64,000 nucleotides of DNA from Artemisia argyi (lineage: Eukaryota; Streptophyta; Magnoliopsida; Asterales; Asteraceae), in assembly GCA_030686995.1 (NCBI GenBank), contig CM060708.1:105563350-105627349 (forward strand), given 5' to 3'. The position numbers and the translations under genes were made by a program. Positions 1 through 12,115 of the stretch are shown in pieces. The notes below the pieces were generated by a model. It was given only the letters and a program-made list of their open reading frames with translations. It ran no database searches and was not told the DNA's origin. How positions within the stretch are numbered: position 1 is the first letter of the stretch; every line of letters begins with the position of its first letter.

Positions 1-1884
1 GAAAATGGAGTAAACGAAGGTTATGATTATCACCTAGGTACCAAAGGATAAATACTACATTGGATAGGAAAGTGCGTAATACCACTAGGTCATGTCATCG
101 TACCAACGGTAAGTACAAAAGGAAAGATACAACCCTAAAAGGGCTCGAACTACGGTTTTTATATTGAAACAAAGCTCCTCCTGCTGAAGCATTGTTGTTA
201 TCCTTGATGTTGCTAATATCCTGACTGTTCTCTATCAACAGCTCACGCTATTCCTTGAGCGATTCAGTCTTGATTCCAAGTTCCTGATTTTTCCTTGTTC
301 CTTAGTTCCGGGCAGTCATTCTTGAAATGCCCAAAGTTTCCACATTTGAAGCAACTCCCTGGGATTTTCTGATTTGTGAGTTTCTTACAATTTTCAGTCC
401 GATGACCCTGCTTCTTGCACACTCCACATGTTTTACTGCAATGACCTCGGTGATGTTGATTACACAGGTTGTAGTAAGGTAACTTTCCAATATACCTTCT
501 CTTTGTGTGCGGTTCTGCAGCAAAGGCTCAATTCACTTCTTGTTATTTGGGTGATAGTTGAGCAGCATTGCAACCTAGATTGTTGTTCCACTTCCTCTTG
601 TTGTCACTGTTGTTTCCTGATGTCTCGGCGTGAACTATGAGTTCCTTTGCCTCGATCGCCATTTTGATAATGTACTTTTCAAGTTTCTTGCTTTCCGGTT
701 CATCCATTGCAGGACCTAGTCGTGTTGATTCATAAAAATGAGTAATGTACTTGTCAACATCATTTCCTACCATGGTAAAGTTTAGTGTTTCCTGTTCCCT
801 TGTTCGTAATTCACTTCTTACACAAAATGTTATACCCATCATCCTTCTAAGTTTCTCCTAAGAGTGTGAGTAGGCAGTATCAACTCCTACCATCTTAATA
901 TGTTTGGTCCACCATTCCTGGGCATGATTTTGAAAGGTGCATGTGGCGAACTTAACCTTGTCTTCCTTACGACAGTCGCCACATTGAAATATTGTTTCTA
1001 TGTCTTCGAACCATTTGAGAAATTCCTTTGTGTTTCTAATTCCGCTAAAGGAGGGAGGATATAAGTCTGGTCCAGGGACTTCCTGGTGTCCCTCTGTGTG
1101 AAATCAGGTTTGTGGCATCATAAGGTTGGGATAGTCCTGAAGTGGTATCTGAAGTTGTGCATCTATCAAATCTTAGATAATGTAGGTTCTGAACCATTCC
1201 TGAAGAATCTGCGGATGTTTCTGTTGAGTCCGTGTTATTGGTATTATCTACTAGATGTCATCTAGTTCATGGCAAGCGGGAATGGAAAAGGAAATGACAA
1301 TGATGGTACCAGTGAATGAAATACTACCCTCTATCGTGCTACCTCGCGACATCCAAAAGGTAAAACTAAAGTACACACTGTGGGAAGGCCAATAGTGTAA
1401 TAAGTAACTGATGGTGGTGATAGTACCTGAGTAGTAAATGCCCTACTAGTGATGGAAAGAAAACACACTATCTTCCTTGCAATAAGCATCCTAATAAGTC
1501 CATTAAGATTAATTCTGAATACACTACCAAAAGGCATTCTATGTACGGGCTGAATGATAGGAAGACTCTGTTCCTATGGCAAATCAATAGTACTAATGGT
1601 GGTGTAAGTGCAACTGATGGTATAATGGTAGTGGAAGATGACAAGGCATCTTCAATGTCGGAATCCGATAAAAGGATGTCAGGGTGAGTATCTGAAGACA
1701 TGTCATTTGTGAACCAGGTCAATAAAATGATATACATATACGGATATGAGTATAAATAACTCGCACAGGGGATGTATAAAACAACATGTATCATGATTAT
1801 GCACTTATGATGAAATGATGAGATGCTATGCTGATGTGGTTATAGTCTAGGGTCCAAGATACATCCTAGTTCGCTATAACCTTA
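1..1884 (-). pseudogene. Gyp-L gag region, Ty3/gypsy (decayed)
   Basis: Decayed gag of a Ty3/gypsy element read right to left. A likely start Met lies near 1701 (MSSDTHPDILL...), about 190 bp after the PBS. The capsid-like part follows at about 1040-550 and contains the typical stretches EFLKWFED and KVKFATCTF...EWWTKH. Two CX2CX4HX4C zinc knuckles follow: CGVCKKQGHRTENC near 370-420 and CFKCGNFGHFKNDC near 310-350. Gag would package element RNA into cytoplasmic particles. The frame is broken several times: a TAG interrupts the capsid region near 867, and frameshifts separate the N-terminus, capsid and knuckles. 1-300 reads as a low-complexity post-knuckle linker. Protease and pol would lie left of the window. 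The overall order and the two knuckles make gag secure; the Tekay-like lineage is inferred. Confidence 0.75.
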
Positions 1885-1896
1885 GCTCTGATGCCA
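1885..1896 (-). other. Gyp-L primer binding site (initiator tRNA-Met)
   Basis: On the minus strand TGGCATCAGAGC lies 3 nt after the LTR end. It differs by one base from the usual TGGTATCAGAGC complement of initiator tRNA-Met. It fixes the element's orientation. Confidence 0.8.
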
Positions 1897-1899
1897 ATC

Positions 1900-4800
1900 T
1901 GTCACACCCCCAATTTACCTGACTTGCAGCGGAATGGAATACCTGGGGGTGTCTGTCATAGCACCACAGTTACAGTTACATTGAACGACCTAAAGTGTCG
2001 TTTGGAAAATACTGCATTTGATCATTGGAATAATTCAGAGTTTACAAAATGAGGTCCCCAAAATGTGTTGCAAGTTTATGAAAACAAGTCATAATAGATC
2101 AAACGTTTACATAAGTGCATGAAATAATGATGAGACGCGTCGACTCCGCGACTCCATGAAGGTCCAAATGCATGCCACATGAGCTACCTTAATAACCTGA
2201 AATACATTGCTAAAACGTCAACACGAATGTTGGTGAATTCCATAGGTTTGTAAAATGTACTGATGTACGGCCACCACAAGTAAAAATGCAAGATAAAAAT
2301 CTCGTGAAAATTGTACAATAGCCTTAAGCTCATGACACCGAAGCTATGACTGATGAAATTCTATGCCCCTCCCGAATGTTCTGCCGAAACATTCAAATGT
2401 AAAAGACATGACATGCATCCGCTTACTGTTGGTATCCACTACCACGGATGGAGGCGTCACCCTCGATAGATCTATCCACTCACTCTCGCTTAACGGTAAA
2501 TTAACGGTTCATGATGTTACAGGGGACTTTTCACATGGCAAGGTAACTTAAGCTATGTACATGTTTGAATACTTGGGCTCATACTGAAATAATTGATGCA
2601 ATGTATTCCCCCCGTGGGATTTGAAAACAATCAAAAATGTTGAATTGAAAACGGGGCTATGAAAACTCACCTTAACTGATGAAACCGTGATGAAATGAAA
2701 TGAACACCAATGAACAATTTGCTGTCGTAACCCAATATGATGGTACCATGAACATGTACTGAGCTGAAAACAAGGCGCGCATACTAGCCGCAACCTAAAA
2801 TGAATGATGTACGATCTACTTTAGATCATGAAATGATGTTATGAATGTCCATGCACATGTTTACTATACCACTCTACTCTTTGAAAAACACTTGTTGTTA
2901 CCAAAAGTATATATTCCAAGACTTAGAAAAATATTGCTATTAGAAAATATAAATGGCTAGTTATAATATATATACTTATATATATATATATAACGTAAGT
3001 TTCCATGTTAGCGTTGAAATACTCGGGTTGTAATCCTTGAAATGATGAAAACATACTCGTAATAACTAATACTACGTTAGTTATAAAGCTCGGTACTTGA
3101 TATTATGTTTAGCTTGAAAATGCACTTCGTAGTTTTTGCGCCAAATATATTAAAAGCTGTCAATTAATAAAAGGGTTTTAGCCGATATTCAAACGTGTAT
3201 ATCTTTGTCGTTACTTGTCCGTTTTACTTGTTCTTTATATCCACGGTTTCGTCTTAGTATGTAGTAATATATTTTGGAAAGCTCGGCTCCTCCGGGTTAC
3301 GTTTAAAGCCTCTTTTTGACCGACGAAAAATGTCCAACAGCAACTATTTTTCCAGAAAATACTTTTCGTCTATAATCTTGCAAAAATCATAACTCCTTCG
3401 TTATAAGCTCTTTTTAATCCGTTCTTTCGCCTACGGATTCGTTTTTGAAAGTATTTTCTAAAAATTTTGCCAAAGTTTCCTTGGTGTTTACTGATTTTCC
3501 AGATTTTTACAAAACGGGACAGCATGTCTAAAATGGGTTCCAAATCAAGTTTCCAAGGTTAAAAACCAATTTCTACCATCACCAATCCTCTTGTAATCAC
3601 CACATGACTAATCTAATCTTACCATACACCTTCTTAGGGTGCCATGGACTCCTAACCAAGTTATTAGAGCTAGGGGATTCATAACAAGAAAGTTAGGGTT
3701 TGTATGTTACTTTTTAGCCAAAATAAAGTGTAGTATAGCTACTTATACATGGTTTTTAGCATGATTCTTATGTAATACAAGTAAAAATAGGATGATTCAT
3801 GAAAAAATAAAGATGAAAACTTACTTGACAAAATGAGATGATTATTGGATGATTATGCTTGATGTTCTTGTGTTTTTGTTGCTTGTATCTTGATTAGACT
3901 TGTAAAATGAACAACTTTTGTGTTTTACTTCATGAAAAATGATCAATTGATCTATGAGATCATTATGGGTCGTGGGTTTGGGATGGGGAAGAAGAGATGA
4001 TGAACTTTGTTCTTGGTGAAAAGTATGTATTATGATTATGTGAAAATTTAGTAAAGTTAGGTTTTGTGTTTATTAGTTAAATAACTTAGGAAATTAATGC
4101 CAAGGGTTAAAATTAGGGGCACATGGCCGGTTTTATCAAGGGGTGAAGGGGGGGTTAGGGTACTTAGTAGTTAATTAGAAACCTTGTAAGAAATTTGCAC
4201 TAGTTAGCGTTTTTAGTTACGATCGGGTATTGGTTTTATTAGAAATAAATGTTCACGAAGTATACCGGGATGAAATTAGTTATAATAATGTTAAAAACAT
4301 ATTAAAAATATGTTGGGTACATTTACTGAGTGATCGGGTGATTAATGTTTAGTTTTAACGAAAACCGTCGTTATATTCATACGCGTACGTTAAAAATAAA
4401 ATAAATTTCCAAAATACTGGGTAACTGAATGTTATAACTTTTATGATGTTAAAATGGATATAAAAATATGTCGGGACCATTGTGGGAATATTTAGATATA
4501 TTCGTCGTGTATAAACCGGGTGTTAACGTTTATTTAGAAATCGTAATACGTAAAACGTTAAATATACTGAATATAGTAATTTGAAAATCCTAAGAGTGGT
4601 ATAACATGTAAATGACCTACTGATGATATGCAGACTATCCCCAGTCCGTATGAAATGTTATTACTGATAATGCATGAATTCGCACCTGAACCAATATGGT
4701 TACGCGAATTTGAATACCCGTAAACTAAATTTACAATGAAATGTGTAATGCACGTGAATGATGAAATCTTTTCCCGCAATGAATAGTGTTCCATGAATAG

Positions 4801-4946
4801 TAAATTTCCCAAAAGTTTCTCAGAATATCAAATTGACCTCGAAAACGATGAATAGTAAACTGATGAATAGTGTTTTGATGAATAGTGTTTGATGAATAGT
4901 GTTTTTCCAAAGTTCGGGAAATGACCTGAAATGGTGAGTTGTGACA
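1900..4946 (-). repeat. Gyp-L 5' LTR (about 3.05 kb)
   Basis: Long terminal repeat bounded by TG...CA. On the minus strand it begins TGTCACAACTCACC at 4946 and ends GGGTGTGACA at 1900, next to the PBS. The promoter-proximal end (4830-4940) carries several copies of a GATGAATAGT motif (ACTATTCATC on the element strand), also seen at the start of the Gyp-R LTR. No ORF in it looks genuine. It joins Cop-1's 3' LTR at 4946/4947, so Gyp-L inserted into that LTR; the other flank and target duplication lie beyond the left edge. Confidence 0.8.
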
Positions 4947-5692
4947 GATACACTTTGTATTTTGAGGACTAAAATACTAACCGATCACTACTGAAAATAC
5001 ACAATCAAATAAAGTGTAAACTACACAAGTCTACACAATGCTAAGCTAACAAGTCTTGCAACGTTGTGTTGAATACTTGTTACTTTTAATGAGCTCGTGA
5101 ATCTCTTTGCTACAAAAAGAAACTTCACATATGAAATGTTAAAGGGTTAGATGAAAAAATGTGTGTGTGTGTGTGTAAAATATGATGTAGATTGATAAGC
5201 CAAAAATCAGCTTGTGGCTTGGTATTTATAGCAAAGCCTTCTGCAGGCCTGGCGAATACGGCGGAACCCTCATATGGGTTCCGCCCATGTACCCCCAGGG
5301 TTCCGCCGGGCTTGCAGTTGGTTTTGCAATAAATCTTTCAAACCAAACAAAGTCACATCTCATTACACCTTGCAAACCAAACAATGTCACATCTCATAAT
5401 ATCTAGTCAAACACTAAACTTGCAAGCAACCGCATAGTAAGTCAAACACATTTCTTTCCATAAATGTATATTGACAAAACTTTCCATAAATGTGATGTGA
5501 CAATTCTATTTTAAGAAATAAAAAGTGTTGTGTTTTATGAAATGTAAAGTGTAGCAAAAGTCTAGTTTATGCAAGTCTTTAAAACTAAGATTATGTTTTA
5601 CTTAGAAACTAAAGTTTACATTTTGTCGTTAACAAAACTTAGCGAAGATCGTAAAATATAAATAACGTTTTTAGGCGATATTTGTATTAACA
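4947..5692 (-). repeat. Cop-1 3' LTR, truncated by Gyp-L
   Basis: Nearly identical to 28131-28879 of the 5' LTR, starting GATACACTTTG and ending TATTAACA. The last ~375 bp of the LTR (equivalent to 27756-28130) is missing because Gyp-L begins at 4946. It keeps the TATA box (5223-5230, minus strand) and the adjacent GC-rich inverted module (5249-5313). Confidence 0.85.
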
Positions 5693-5711
5693 ATCTCCCC
5701 CTTTTTGTTGA
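5693..5711 (-). other. Cop-1 polypurine tract
   Basis: The minus strand reads CAACAAAAAGGGGGAGAT directly before the 3' LTR. It is the expected plus-strand DNA primer site and matches the PPT of Cop-2 at 55521-55537. Confidence 0.8.
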
Positions 5712-5720
5712 TGACAAAAC

Positions 5721-7134
5721 TGATACGTGGGAATCGCACCAGGCTTTACCTCTCAAGGGATCTTGAGAAGCTTACAACCCCCACCAGGCAGTGTACCTGA
5801 TCTTTGTAGTATAGTATAGTGACAAGTACCGGGGGATTGATCGTTCAGCTAGGAATAGTGTTGCTAGGATTAGAAAACCTAAATACTAGTTCTAAAGATG
5901 AAGGATGATTATTTTTGTATTTTTATATTTTTTAGAAAGCAAGTAAAAATCTCGGGTTTGAAGGATTTGGGCGGAATTAGTTGCTAGTCAACTAACCCAA
6001 TACTAAAGATGCAATCAAAATAAAATACTAAAAATGAAAATAAACTAAATTAACTAAAGTTGTGAGCAATAAGTGGAGAAGTTGTGTTTACTTAGATTTC
6101 ACTACTCCCTAGATATCTTTTACACGTTAATTACTTGTTATAGTTGCGTGGATGATGGATTGTATTCCTTAATACCATTCATGGGGTGGCGCACTTAATT
6201 CCCCAATCCTATGAGTGCCTACTTCACTCCAATGTCGAGCCGGCTAAGAAGCTTCAAACATGGGATCATTAGAATTTACTCATGCATTAAATACAACCAA
6301 TAAAACCTAGTGCACGTCAGTTCATGTTTCCTAAGATGTTCAAGCATGTTACCATTTGGAGATCTGCCAGTTTTCTTAAGCCTAACATCGAAATCATTCA
6401 TCCAATACAACCATAAACAAGTAATCAACACATAATTAACATCTAGCTTTCATTAGATCCAAGCAAACACAAGATAGATCTAGCCTAGCATGATGGAATT
6501 AAGACAAGAACAAGATATAGACAACCAACACATAGACATATTGATTGAATTAAAAGAACACTTATCTCAATTAAACATGAAAGGGTTCAAGGGCTGAGAA
6601 CCCTTGAAAAACCTGTAAAATTCGTACTAAGTTCGGCCTTAGGGTTTCTCCAAAACTTCTCTCTTTTTTTTTTGAATGAAAATTAGAAAACTATATATAG
6701 GAAATTTAGGCTGACGGCGTCAAGACCAAATTGGTGACGCCGTCATCTCGCCGCCAAAATACTTCTCGGACTGCCTTGATCTACTTCTGACGCCGTCACG
6801 TTATAACATTTTCCAGGCCGTCACGTATTTTACTCTTGACGCTCTACCTTGTGACGCCTTCATTTCTGTACTGGGTCGTCATGAAAATTACTCTTGACGC
6901 CGTCAGGATTTTCTTCTTGACGCCGTCACCTACTGTTCCCAGCAAGGAAAATTAAGACTTTGGCGTTTTCTTCACTTTTATGCTCCAAAAACGTTCGAAT
7001 TGCTTCCTTTTCCAGATTTCACTCCCAAAGTACCTAAAATCACAAAAGGAACGATTTAGGGCAATATTTGATCAAATAAATTCAATTCCGGGCTTAAATG
7101 ACCCCCTAAAAGTGGTTCATTTTTCGCCTCATCA
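5721..7134 (-). repeat. Ath-1 3' LTR (1414 bp)
   Basis: Bounded by TGATACGTGG and CCTCATCA and homologous to the Ath-2 LTRs. In element orientation U3 holds five perfect TGACG[G/C]CGTCA palindromes (6712, 6735, 6788, 6895, 6918), followed by a TATATATA box (6692-6699). U5 holds the tRNA-Asp-like segment (5801-5828). Confidence 0.85.
6692..6930 (-). promoter_or_regulatory. Ath-1 LTR promoter: TGACG palindrome cluster and TATA box
   Basis: On the minus strand a ~220-bp block with five 11-bp palindromes TGACGCCGTCA or TGACGGCGTCA, plus partial copies, ends about 13 bp before TATATATA (6692-6699). TGACG is the core bound by plant TGA-type bZIP factors, which is established. That it acts this way here is inference. 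Confidence 0.55.
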
Positions 7135-7734
7135 TATACCCTTACACTTGAGACTTGCTTGTCCTCAAGCAAATGCGCTTTTATTCTACTCAAAATACAA
7201 GTTAGGGGTCATCTAACACTATTATAAAAGTAATTACAACAAATAATCATTCCACTAAAGACCAATAGACAAGCACGGAGGTCATACACTAGCACCTCAC
7301 AAATAGTGTTTAGATACTCACATCTCTTGGGTGTAATAAAGTATAAATTACAATATGGAAACAGAAGATATCTCTCACTACCTGTCATAGCAAAATAGAT
7401 TACCATAGGGTTGGGAAAGGATCAAACCTCCACCACATGGCGTAAGCACCTAGGATAAACTATCAAAGAGGTCTTTTAAAGGGTTGTAACGTTAGGTGTA
7501 GGGATATGAAATACACGGTTTTGTTGGATAAAGGAAGTTTTACTGGTGGCGAGTTAACAATCTTGGTTAATTACTTGTACAATGTGGCGTTGCTAAGCCA
7601 AGACTAGACTCGACTTAAGCTAATAATTGAAAAATAACAAAAACATAAAATGAACATAGAATAAAAAGGGATGGTAGTCCGTATGTTTTTTCTCTTTTCT
7701 TTTTCTATTTTTTTTTCTTTTTCTTGTTTTTTTT

Positions 7735-7778
<44 letters not shown>

Positions 7779-9628
7779 ATACATTGTTACCCTACCATCC
7801 GAAATAATACATCATAGGGAACGAACATTCCCCATACACTTGAATTTTTACATACTTTACAATAAACTAATCTAATGACTCGAATTAAGAAAATCAAAAC
7901 ACTTGGAGCACTTTTAAGATTAACGTACATATGGGGGTAATAAATGATGTTCTTCCCCATTACTCCATAAAATAAGTACTTTACCCATGAGTCCCAATCG
8001 TCCCAAAATAATATGTACAAGGATATGACTCGACTTAGCATCCATGTAATCAATTAGAAAGTTAACTTAGGGTTTAATAAATAACAATAATGCACTAAAA
8101 ATGAGCGCATACACGGAAGGCTAAGGAGATTTGGGTGTACATTTAAGTGGGGTGTAACAAATTCTTCCTTTAAATAAAATGCTTAAAGTTAGAAACGAAA
8201 AGATAGGCTCGGAGGGGTGTACTAGGGGTTTCGTGTACTAAAAATGAGTACAACGCTAAGGTGTGGGAAAAAATAGTTGACTTAACTAGCCAAGTAATAT
8301 GACTTAAATGGTCAAGTAATTATGATACGGGTTTAACACAAGGGTGATTCTAATGCCTCTTATCATGTAGTAAATCCTACTACACGAATGTAGTCTCACT
8401 AGCGGTCTCGGGATGCATCACTAACGCAAGTTCTAGAATCTAAATGCTACCGGTACACTCATAAGCACTAATAGTAAATGCTTTTCCTATCAAATCTAAA
8501 GGCGAACCTCACATATTTGGGTGGAAAATTTTTCTGAAAGTACGGTTATGTGCTAGTCTTACAATCTCCTATCCATGAGACGCTTGCTATGGCTAAAGTT
8601 TCTCTCCTAAATGTTGTAAAAAAATTTAAATTTGGCGCTAAAATTGCACAAACAAGTATTTCCCATAGTTTTATTATACATATACCATTAAACAAAACAA
8701 ACTCAAGCAAAAGTGTACATGTAAGGTATCATCTTTTTACCCTCCCCTTACACTTAAGATGAACATTGTCCCCAATGTTCAAGTAAAGAATGTAAAAGTA
8801 AAATAAGTAAAACGAATGAAATCAAATACTCCCCTGATTCGCTCGGTATGGATAAAAAGGTGGCCAGGTTAAATCTTCCTCCAAGAAAATGAACAATCAA
8901 AGCTTCCCTTCCAGAATATAAATCATCTTCTTGTCATACATAACCTGTGAATCCTGAGAAAATAGACAAGACAACCTCGCATAAAATCGGCGGCAACCTA
9001 TATAAGTTACTAAATCCTAGAAAACAAAATAAGATATAATGCTTGTGGAATGAAGTTTGCAGATTTCCTGGAGATTATAAAACTTAATAATTCACAAAAA
9101 CCATAAGACTCCGTTAGAAAAACAAAACTGGTAAAATTTCTAGATTTTTACACGTGACGCCGTCAAGAGTAATCTCGTGACGCCGTCAGAAGTGACCTGT
9201 AGAAATTCTTATGTTAAGTTTCCGGAAAATTTCTGGAAAAACTTGGTCCTACTTCCTGGAAAATCCTGCAACACTTCATTATGACTCAATACAAGCTTTT
9301 GACTCTAACAAATACGAATATACATGTTTATTTAATATTGTGGAGAATCATGATCGGTTTGTTTCTTAAAAACATATTTGGGGTTTCCCCTTACACTTAT
9401 CTTTTGCAAAAATACTTTTAGGTGGAGTTAAGACTAGGCCAAAACAACAAAGTAAAGTATTTCCACTATTTAATTGAGAAACATGATCTACCAACAATAA
9501 AAATAAAGCATGCATACGGAAGCAAATAACAAACAAACAAAATAAAATCACACAAAACATGGGTTGCCTCCCAAGAAGCGCTTTTCTTTATTTATGAGTC
9601 TTGTAGCTAGACTCAAGGTCATGGGTTA
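7135..9628 (-). other. Ath-1 non-coding tail between pol and 3' LTR
   Basis: This 2.5-kb stretch corresponds to the place where Athila elements often have an env-like ORF, but I see no long ORF. It is close in sequence to 18448-20895 of Ath-2. It holds a long T-rich run (7685-7776), repeated CCCCTTACACTT motifs (PPT-like on the minus strand) near 7138, 8745 and 9387, and two further TGACGCCGTCA palindromes (9155-9165, 9178-9188). Confidence 0.7.
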
Positions 9629-11757
9629 CTACGTGACTTCATCATCAAATGTCACATCCTCCTCACTAATCATTTCATTGTTATTTTCTTGATAATGTTT
9701 TACACGTTGTATGTTAACAGTAAATTCCCTACCTTCATCGTCTAATAACACCACGGCTCCAGTTTTAGAGCAATTCTTCACCGTAAACGGTCCATACCAT
9801 CTAGACTTAAGTTTTCCCGGAAATAATCTCAACCGAGAATTGTACAATAGGACTTTGTCTCCCTCTGAAAATTCTTTGGGTTTCTTAATTCTCTGGTCAT
9901 GCCATCTTTTTGCTCTCTCTTTATATGTGATGGAAGATTCGTAGGCTTCTAACCTAAGCTCATCAAGCTCGTGTAATTGCAAGAACCTATTAGTTCCAGC
10001 AATTGTGTAATCTAAGTTACATGTCTTAAGCGCCCAATAAGCCTTATGTTCTAATTCCACTGGTAAGTGACATGCCTTACCATACACCATGCGAAACAGG
10101 GTCGTTCCAATAGGTGTTTTGTAGGCGGTTCAGAATGCCCACAAGGCTTCGTCGAGTTTAAATGACCAGTCTTTTCTATTTTGACTAACCGTCTTTTCAA
10201 GTATTCTTTTAATAGCCCTATTGGTGTTTTCGACCTGGCCATTGGTTTGTGGATGATAGGCGGTGGAGACCCGATGGGATACTCCATACCTCTTCATGAC
10301 CTTTTCCATTTGTGCATTGCAAAATTGGGTCCCCCTATCACTGATGAGAGCTTTAGGAATCCCGAATCTAGTGAAAAGCTTTTTCAGGAAATGAATAACT
10401 ACTCTGGCATCATTGGTCCTAAGGGCTTGTGCCTCAACCCATTTTGAAACATAATCGATGGCAACTAAAATGTATTCGTTCCCCCCTGAAGATGGAAAGG
10501 GTCCCATGAAGTCAATTCCCCAAACATCGAAGACCTCACATACATGTTTAAAATTCTAAGGTGCTTCATCCCTATGTGATATGTTCCCGGCCCGTTGACA
10601 TGCATCGCATGCCTGCACCATCTCTTTGACATCACGGAAAATTGTGGGCTAATAGAATCCCGCATCGAAAATCTTTCGGGCGGTGGTGTTTATCCCATGA
10701 TGCCCGCCAGAGTGACATTCCCTCATAATCTTTATTGCCTCACTTTCCGAAACGCATTGTCTTATAATTTGGTCTGGACACCTTCGAAATAAAAATGGTT
10801 CATCCCAAAAGTTGTATTTTAACTGAGAAAAGAACTTTTTTCTTTCGTATCTAGTCAGGTGTTCAGGAACAAGTCTACTTGCGAGATAATTAGCAAAATC
10901 GGCGTACCAAGGCTCCGAATCAATCATTAACATGAGTTGTTCGTCAAGAAATGAATCCCTAATCTCACTTCTATCGTGCTTATCCAAGGGGTTTTCAAGA
11001 CGAGATAGATGATCTGCGGCCAGCTTTTCTGCCCCCTCTTATCGCGAATCTCAACATCGATTTCTTGTAGAAACAAGATCCACCGAATTAGTCGTGACTT
11101 AGCATCCTGCTTCGCAAAAAGATATCGAAGATCTGAGTGATCAGTGAAAACGACTGTCTTTGAAAGGACAAGATATTGTCGGAATTTGTCAAATGCGAAC
11201 ACTACGGCTAATAATTCTTTTTCGGTGGTGGAGTAATTCTCTTGAGCGGGATTCATGGTTTTACTAGCGTAGTAAATAGGTTGAAAAATCTTGTCATGTC
11301 GTTGGCCCAATACAGTCCCGACGGCGAAATCGCTAGCGTCACACATGATTTCAAACGGTAACTCCCAGTTGGGTGTGATCATGATTGGAGCTTGTGTGAG
11401 CTCCTTTCTTAAGAGATCGAATGCATCCTTGCATTATTGGGAAAAATCGAACGGAGCATCCTTCACAAGCAATTGAGTCATTGGCCGAGCTATTTTGGAG
11501 AAGTCTTTGATGAATCTCCGATAAAACCCAACGTGCCCCAAGAAGCTGCGTATCGCTTTAACAGTCGTGGGGTATGGTAACTTAGATATAGCTTCAACTT
11601 TAGCTTGGTCCACCTCCATTCCATTCCCTGAGATCTTATGCCCTAACACAATCCCTTCTTTAACAATGAAATGACACTTTTCCCAGTTGAATACCAAGTT
11701 GGTTTCTTCACAACGTTTAAGCATCTTTTCTAGATTAGCAAGACAGCAGTCGAAGAT
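9629..11757 (-). pseudogene. Ath-1 pol remnant: RT end, RNase H, integrase
   Basis: Read right to left. RT thumb/connection is 11760-11434 (KCHF...LGHKIS, FLGHVGFYRRFIKDFS). RNase H is about 11382-11037, with CDASD, TEKE and TDHSDL retaining the acidic residues. The integrase HHCC finger starts near 10730 (CHSGGHHG). The integrase core is 10520-10130, with GIDF, SDRGTQF and NGQVENTNR keeping D, D and E. The integrase C-terminus is 10130-9629, with a [10 protein letters not shown] motif, ending at a stop at 9629. Breaks are a TAA near 11431, a frameshift near 11036, a TAG near 10646, and frame changes near 10510-10560 and 10130. It would have encoded reverse transcription and integration, but it cannot now make a polyprotein. 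Confidence 0.85.
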
Positions 11758-11760
11758 CAT

Positions 11761-12115
11761 TTAGATCTTGGACAAAAAGTTGTGGTGATGTGGGAGGAGA
11801 CCCAAATAACTCCATAGGTTCAATTTTGGGTAATGGCGATGGTGATGGAGTTTTGGATGGTTGGGTTGGAGCACTTGGTGGAGTTGGGTCAATGGGTGAT
11901 TTAGTAGGTGGTGGAGTGAGCTCATTGGGTTCATTGAGTGATGGTGATGGAGATGCAAGGTTCAAAAAGTGTTCATTTTTTATAGGTGAGGTGAATTCAT
12001 CCGAAGATGAGGAGCTTAGGTTGATGGGTTGATTAGACCATAGTGGTTTTACACTTATCCGGGCGGTTTTCCGGATGGGTCGTGATGGTTGAGAGGTGAT
12101 TGTTGACTTAGTCAT
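11761..12115 (-). pseudogene. Cop-1 ORF Y, 3'-truncated
   Basis: A Pro/Ser/Thr-rich ORF starts at ATG 12115 (MTKSTITSQPSRPIRKTA...) and runs into the Ath-1 junction after about 118 residues. Its N-terminus shares a basic motif with ORF Y' of Cop-2: RPIRKTARISVKPLW here, KPIRGARITVKPVW there. Both lie in the same place, downstream of pol. A TATA box (12190-12196 on the minus strand, CACTATAAAT context) lies about 75 bp upstream, matching the context before ORF Y'. The function is unknown. SIRE-type elements are known to carry extra ORFs here, sometimes called env-like, but I see no signal peptide or membrane segment in what remains. Confidence 0.6.

Larger units (their letters stand above)
5721..11757 (-). 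mobile_element. Ath-1: Athila-like gypsy element, 5' half deleted
   Basis: Minus-strand element inserted between Cop-1's PPT and ORF Y. It keeps a 3' LTR (5721-7134), a 2.5-kb non-coding tail (7135-9628), integrase, RNase H and the end of RT. It stops at about 11757, just after the point where the RT YxDD motif would be, and joins ORF Y directly. Its gag, protease, most of RT and 5' LTR are gone, together with the 3' part of Cop-1 ORF Y, so one deletion removed both. No target duplication can be checked. Confidence 0.75.

Noticed and set aside
5161..5406. ORF reading through the LTR (also at 28399-28593)
   Set aside because: It spans the TATA box and GC promoter module of the Cop-1 LTR on the opposite strand, so it is an LTR shadow.
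5801..5828. tRNA-Asp gene
   Set aside because: Only the 5' half-like part is present, with an internal duplication, and it lies inside LTR U5 in every Athila copy. No T-arm or acceptor pairing.
7209..7406. Small ORF conserved with 18521-18718
   Set aside because: Whole surrounding DNA is equally similar between Ath-1 and Ath-2, so ORF conservation adds nothing. No domain is visible.
7740..7776. Poly(T) run as a retroposon poly(A) tail
   Set aside because: The T-run is inside the Athila tail and is partly shared with Ath-2 (19005-19045). No LINE/SINE sequence or target duplications flank it.
11790..12032. Gly/Asp-rich plus-strand ORF
   Set aside because: It is the antisense shadow of Pro/Ser-rich ORF Y on the minus strand.
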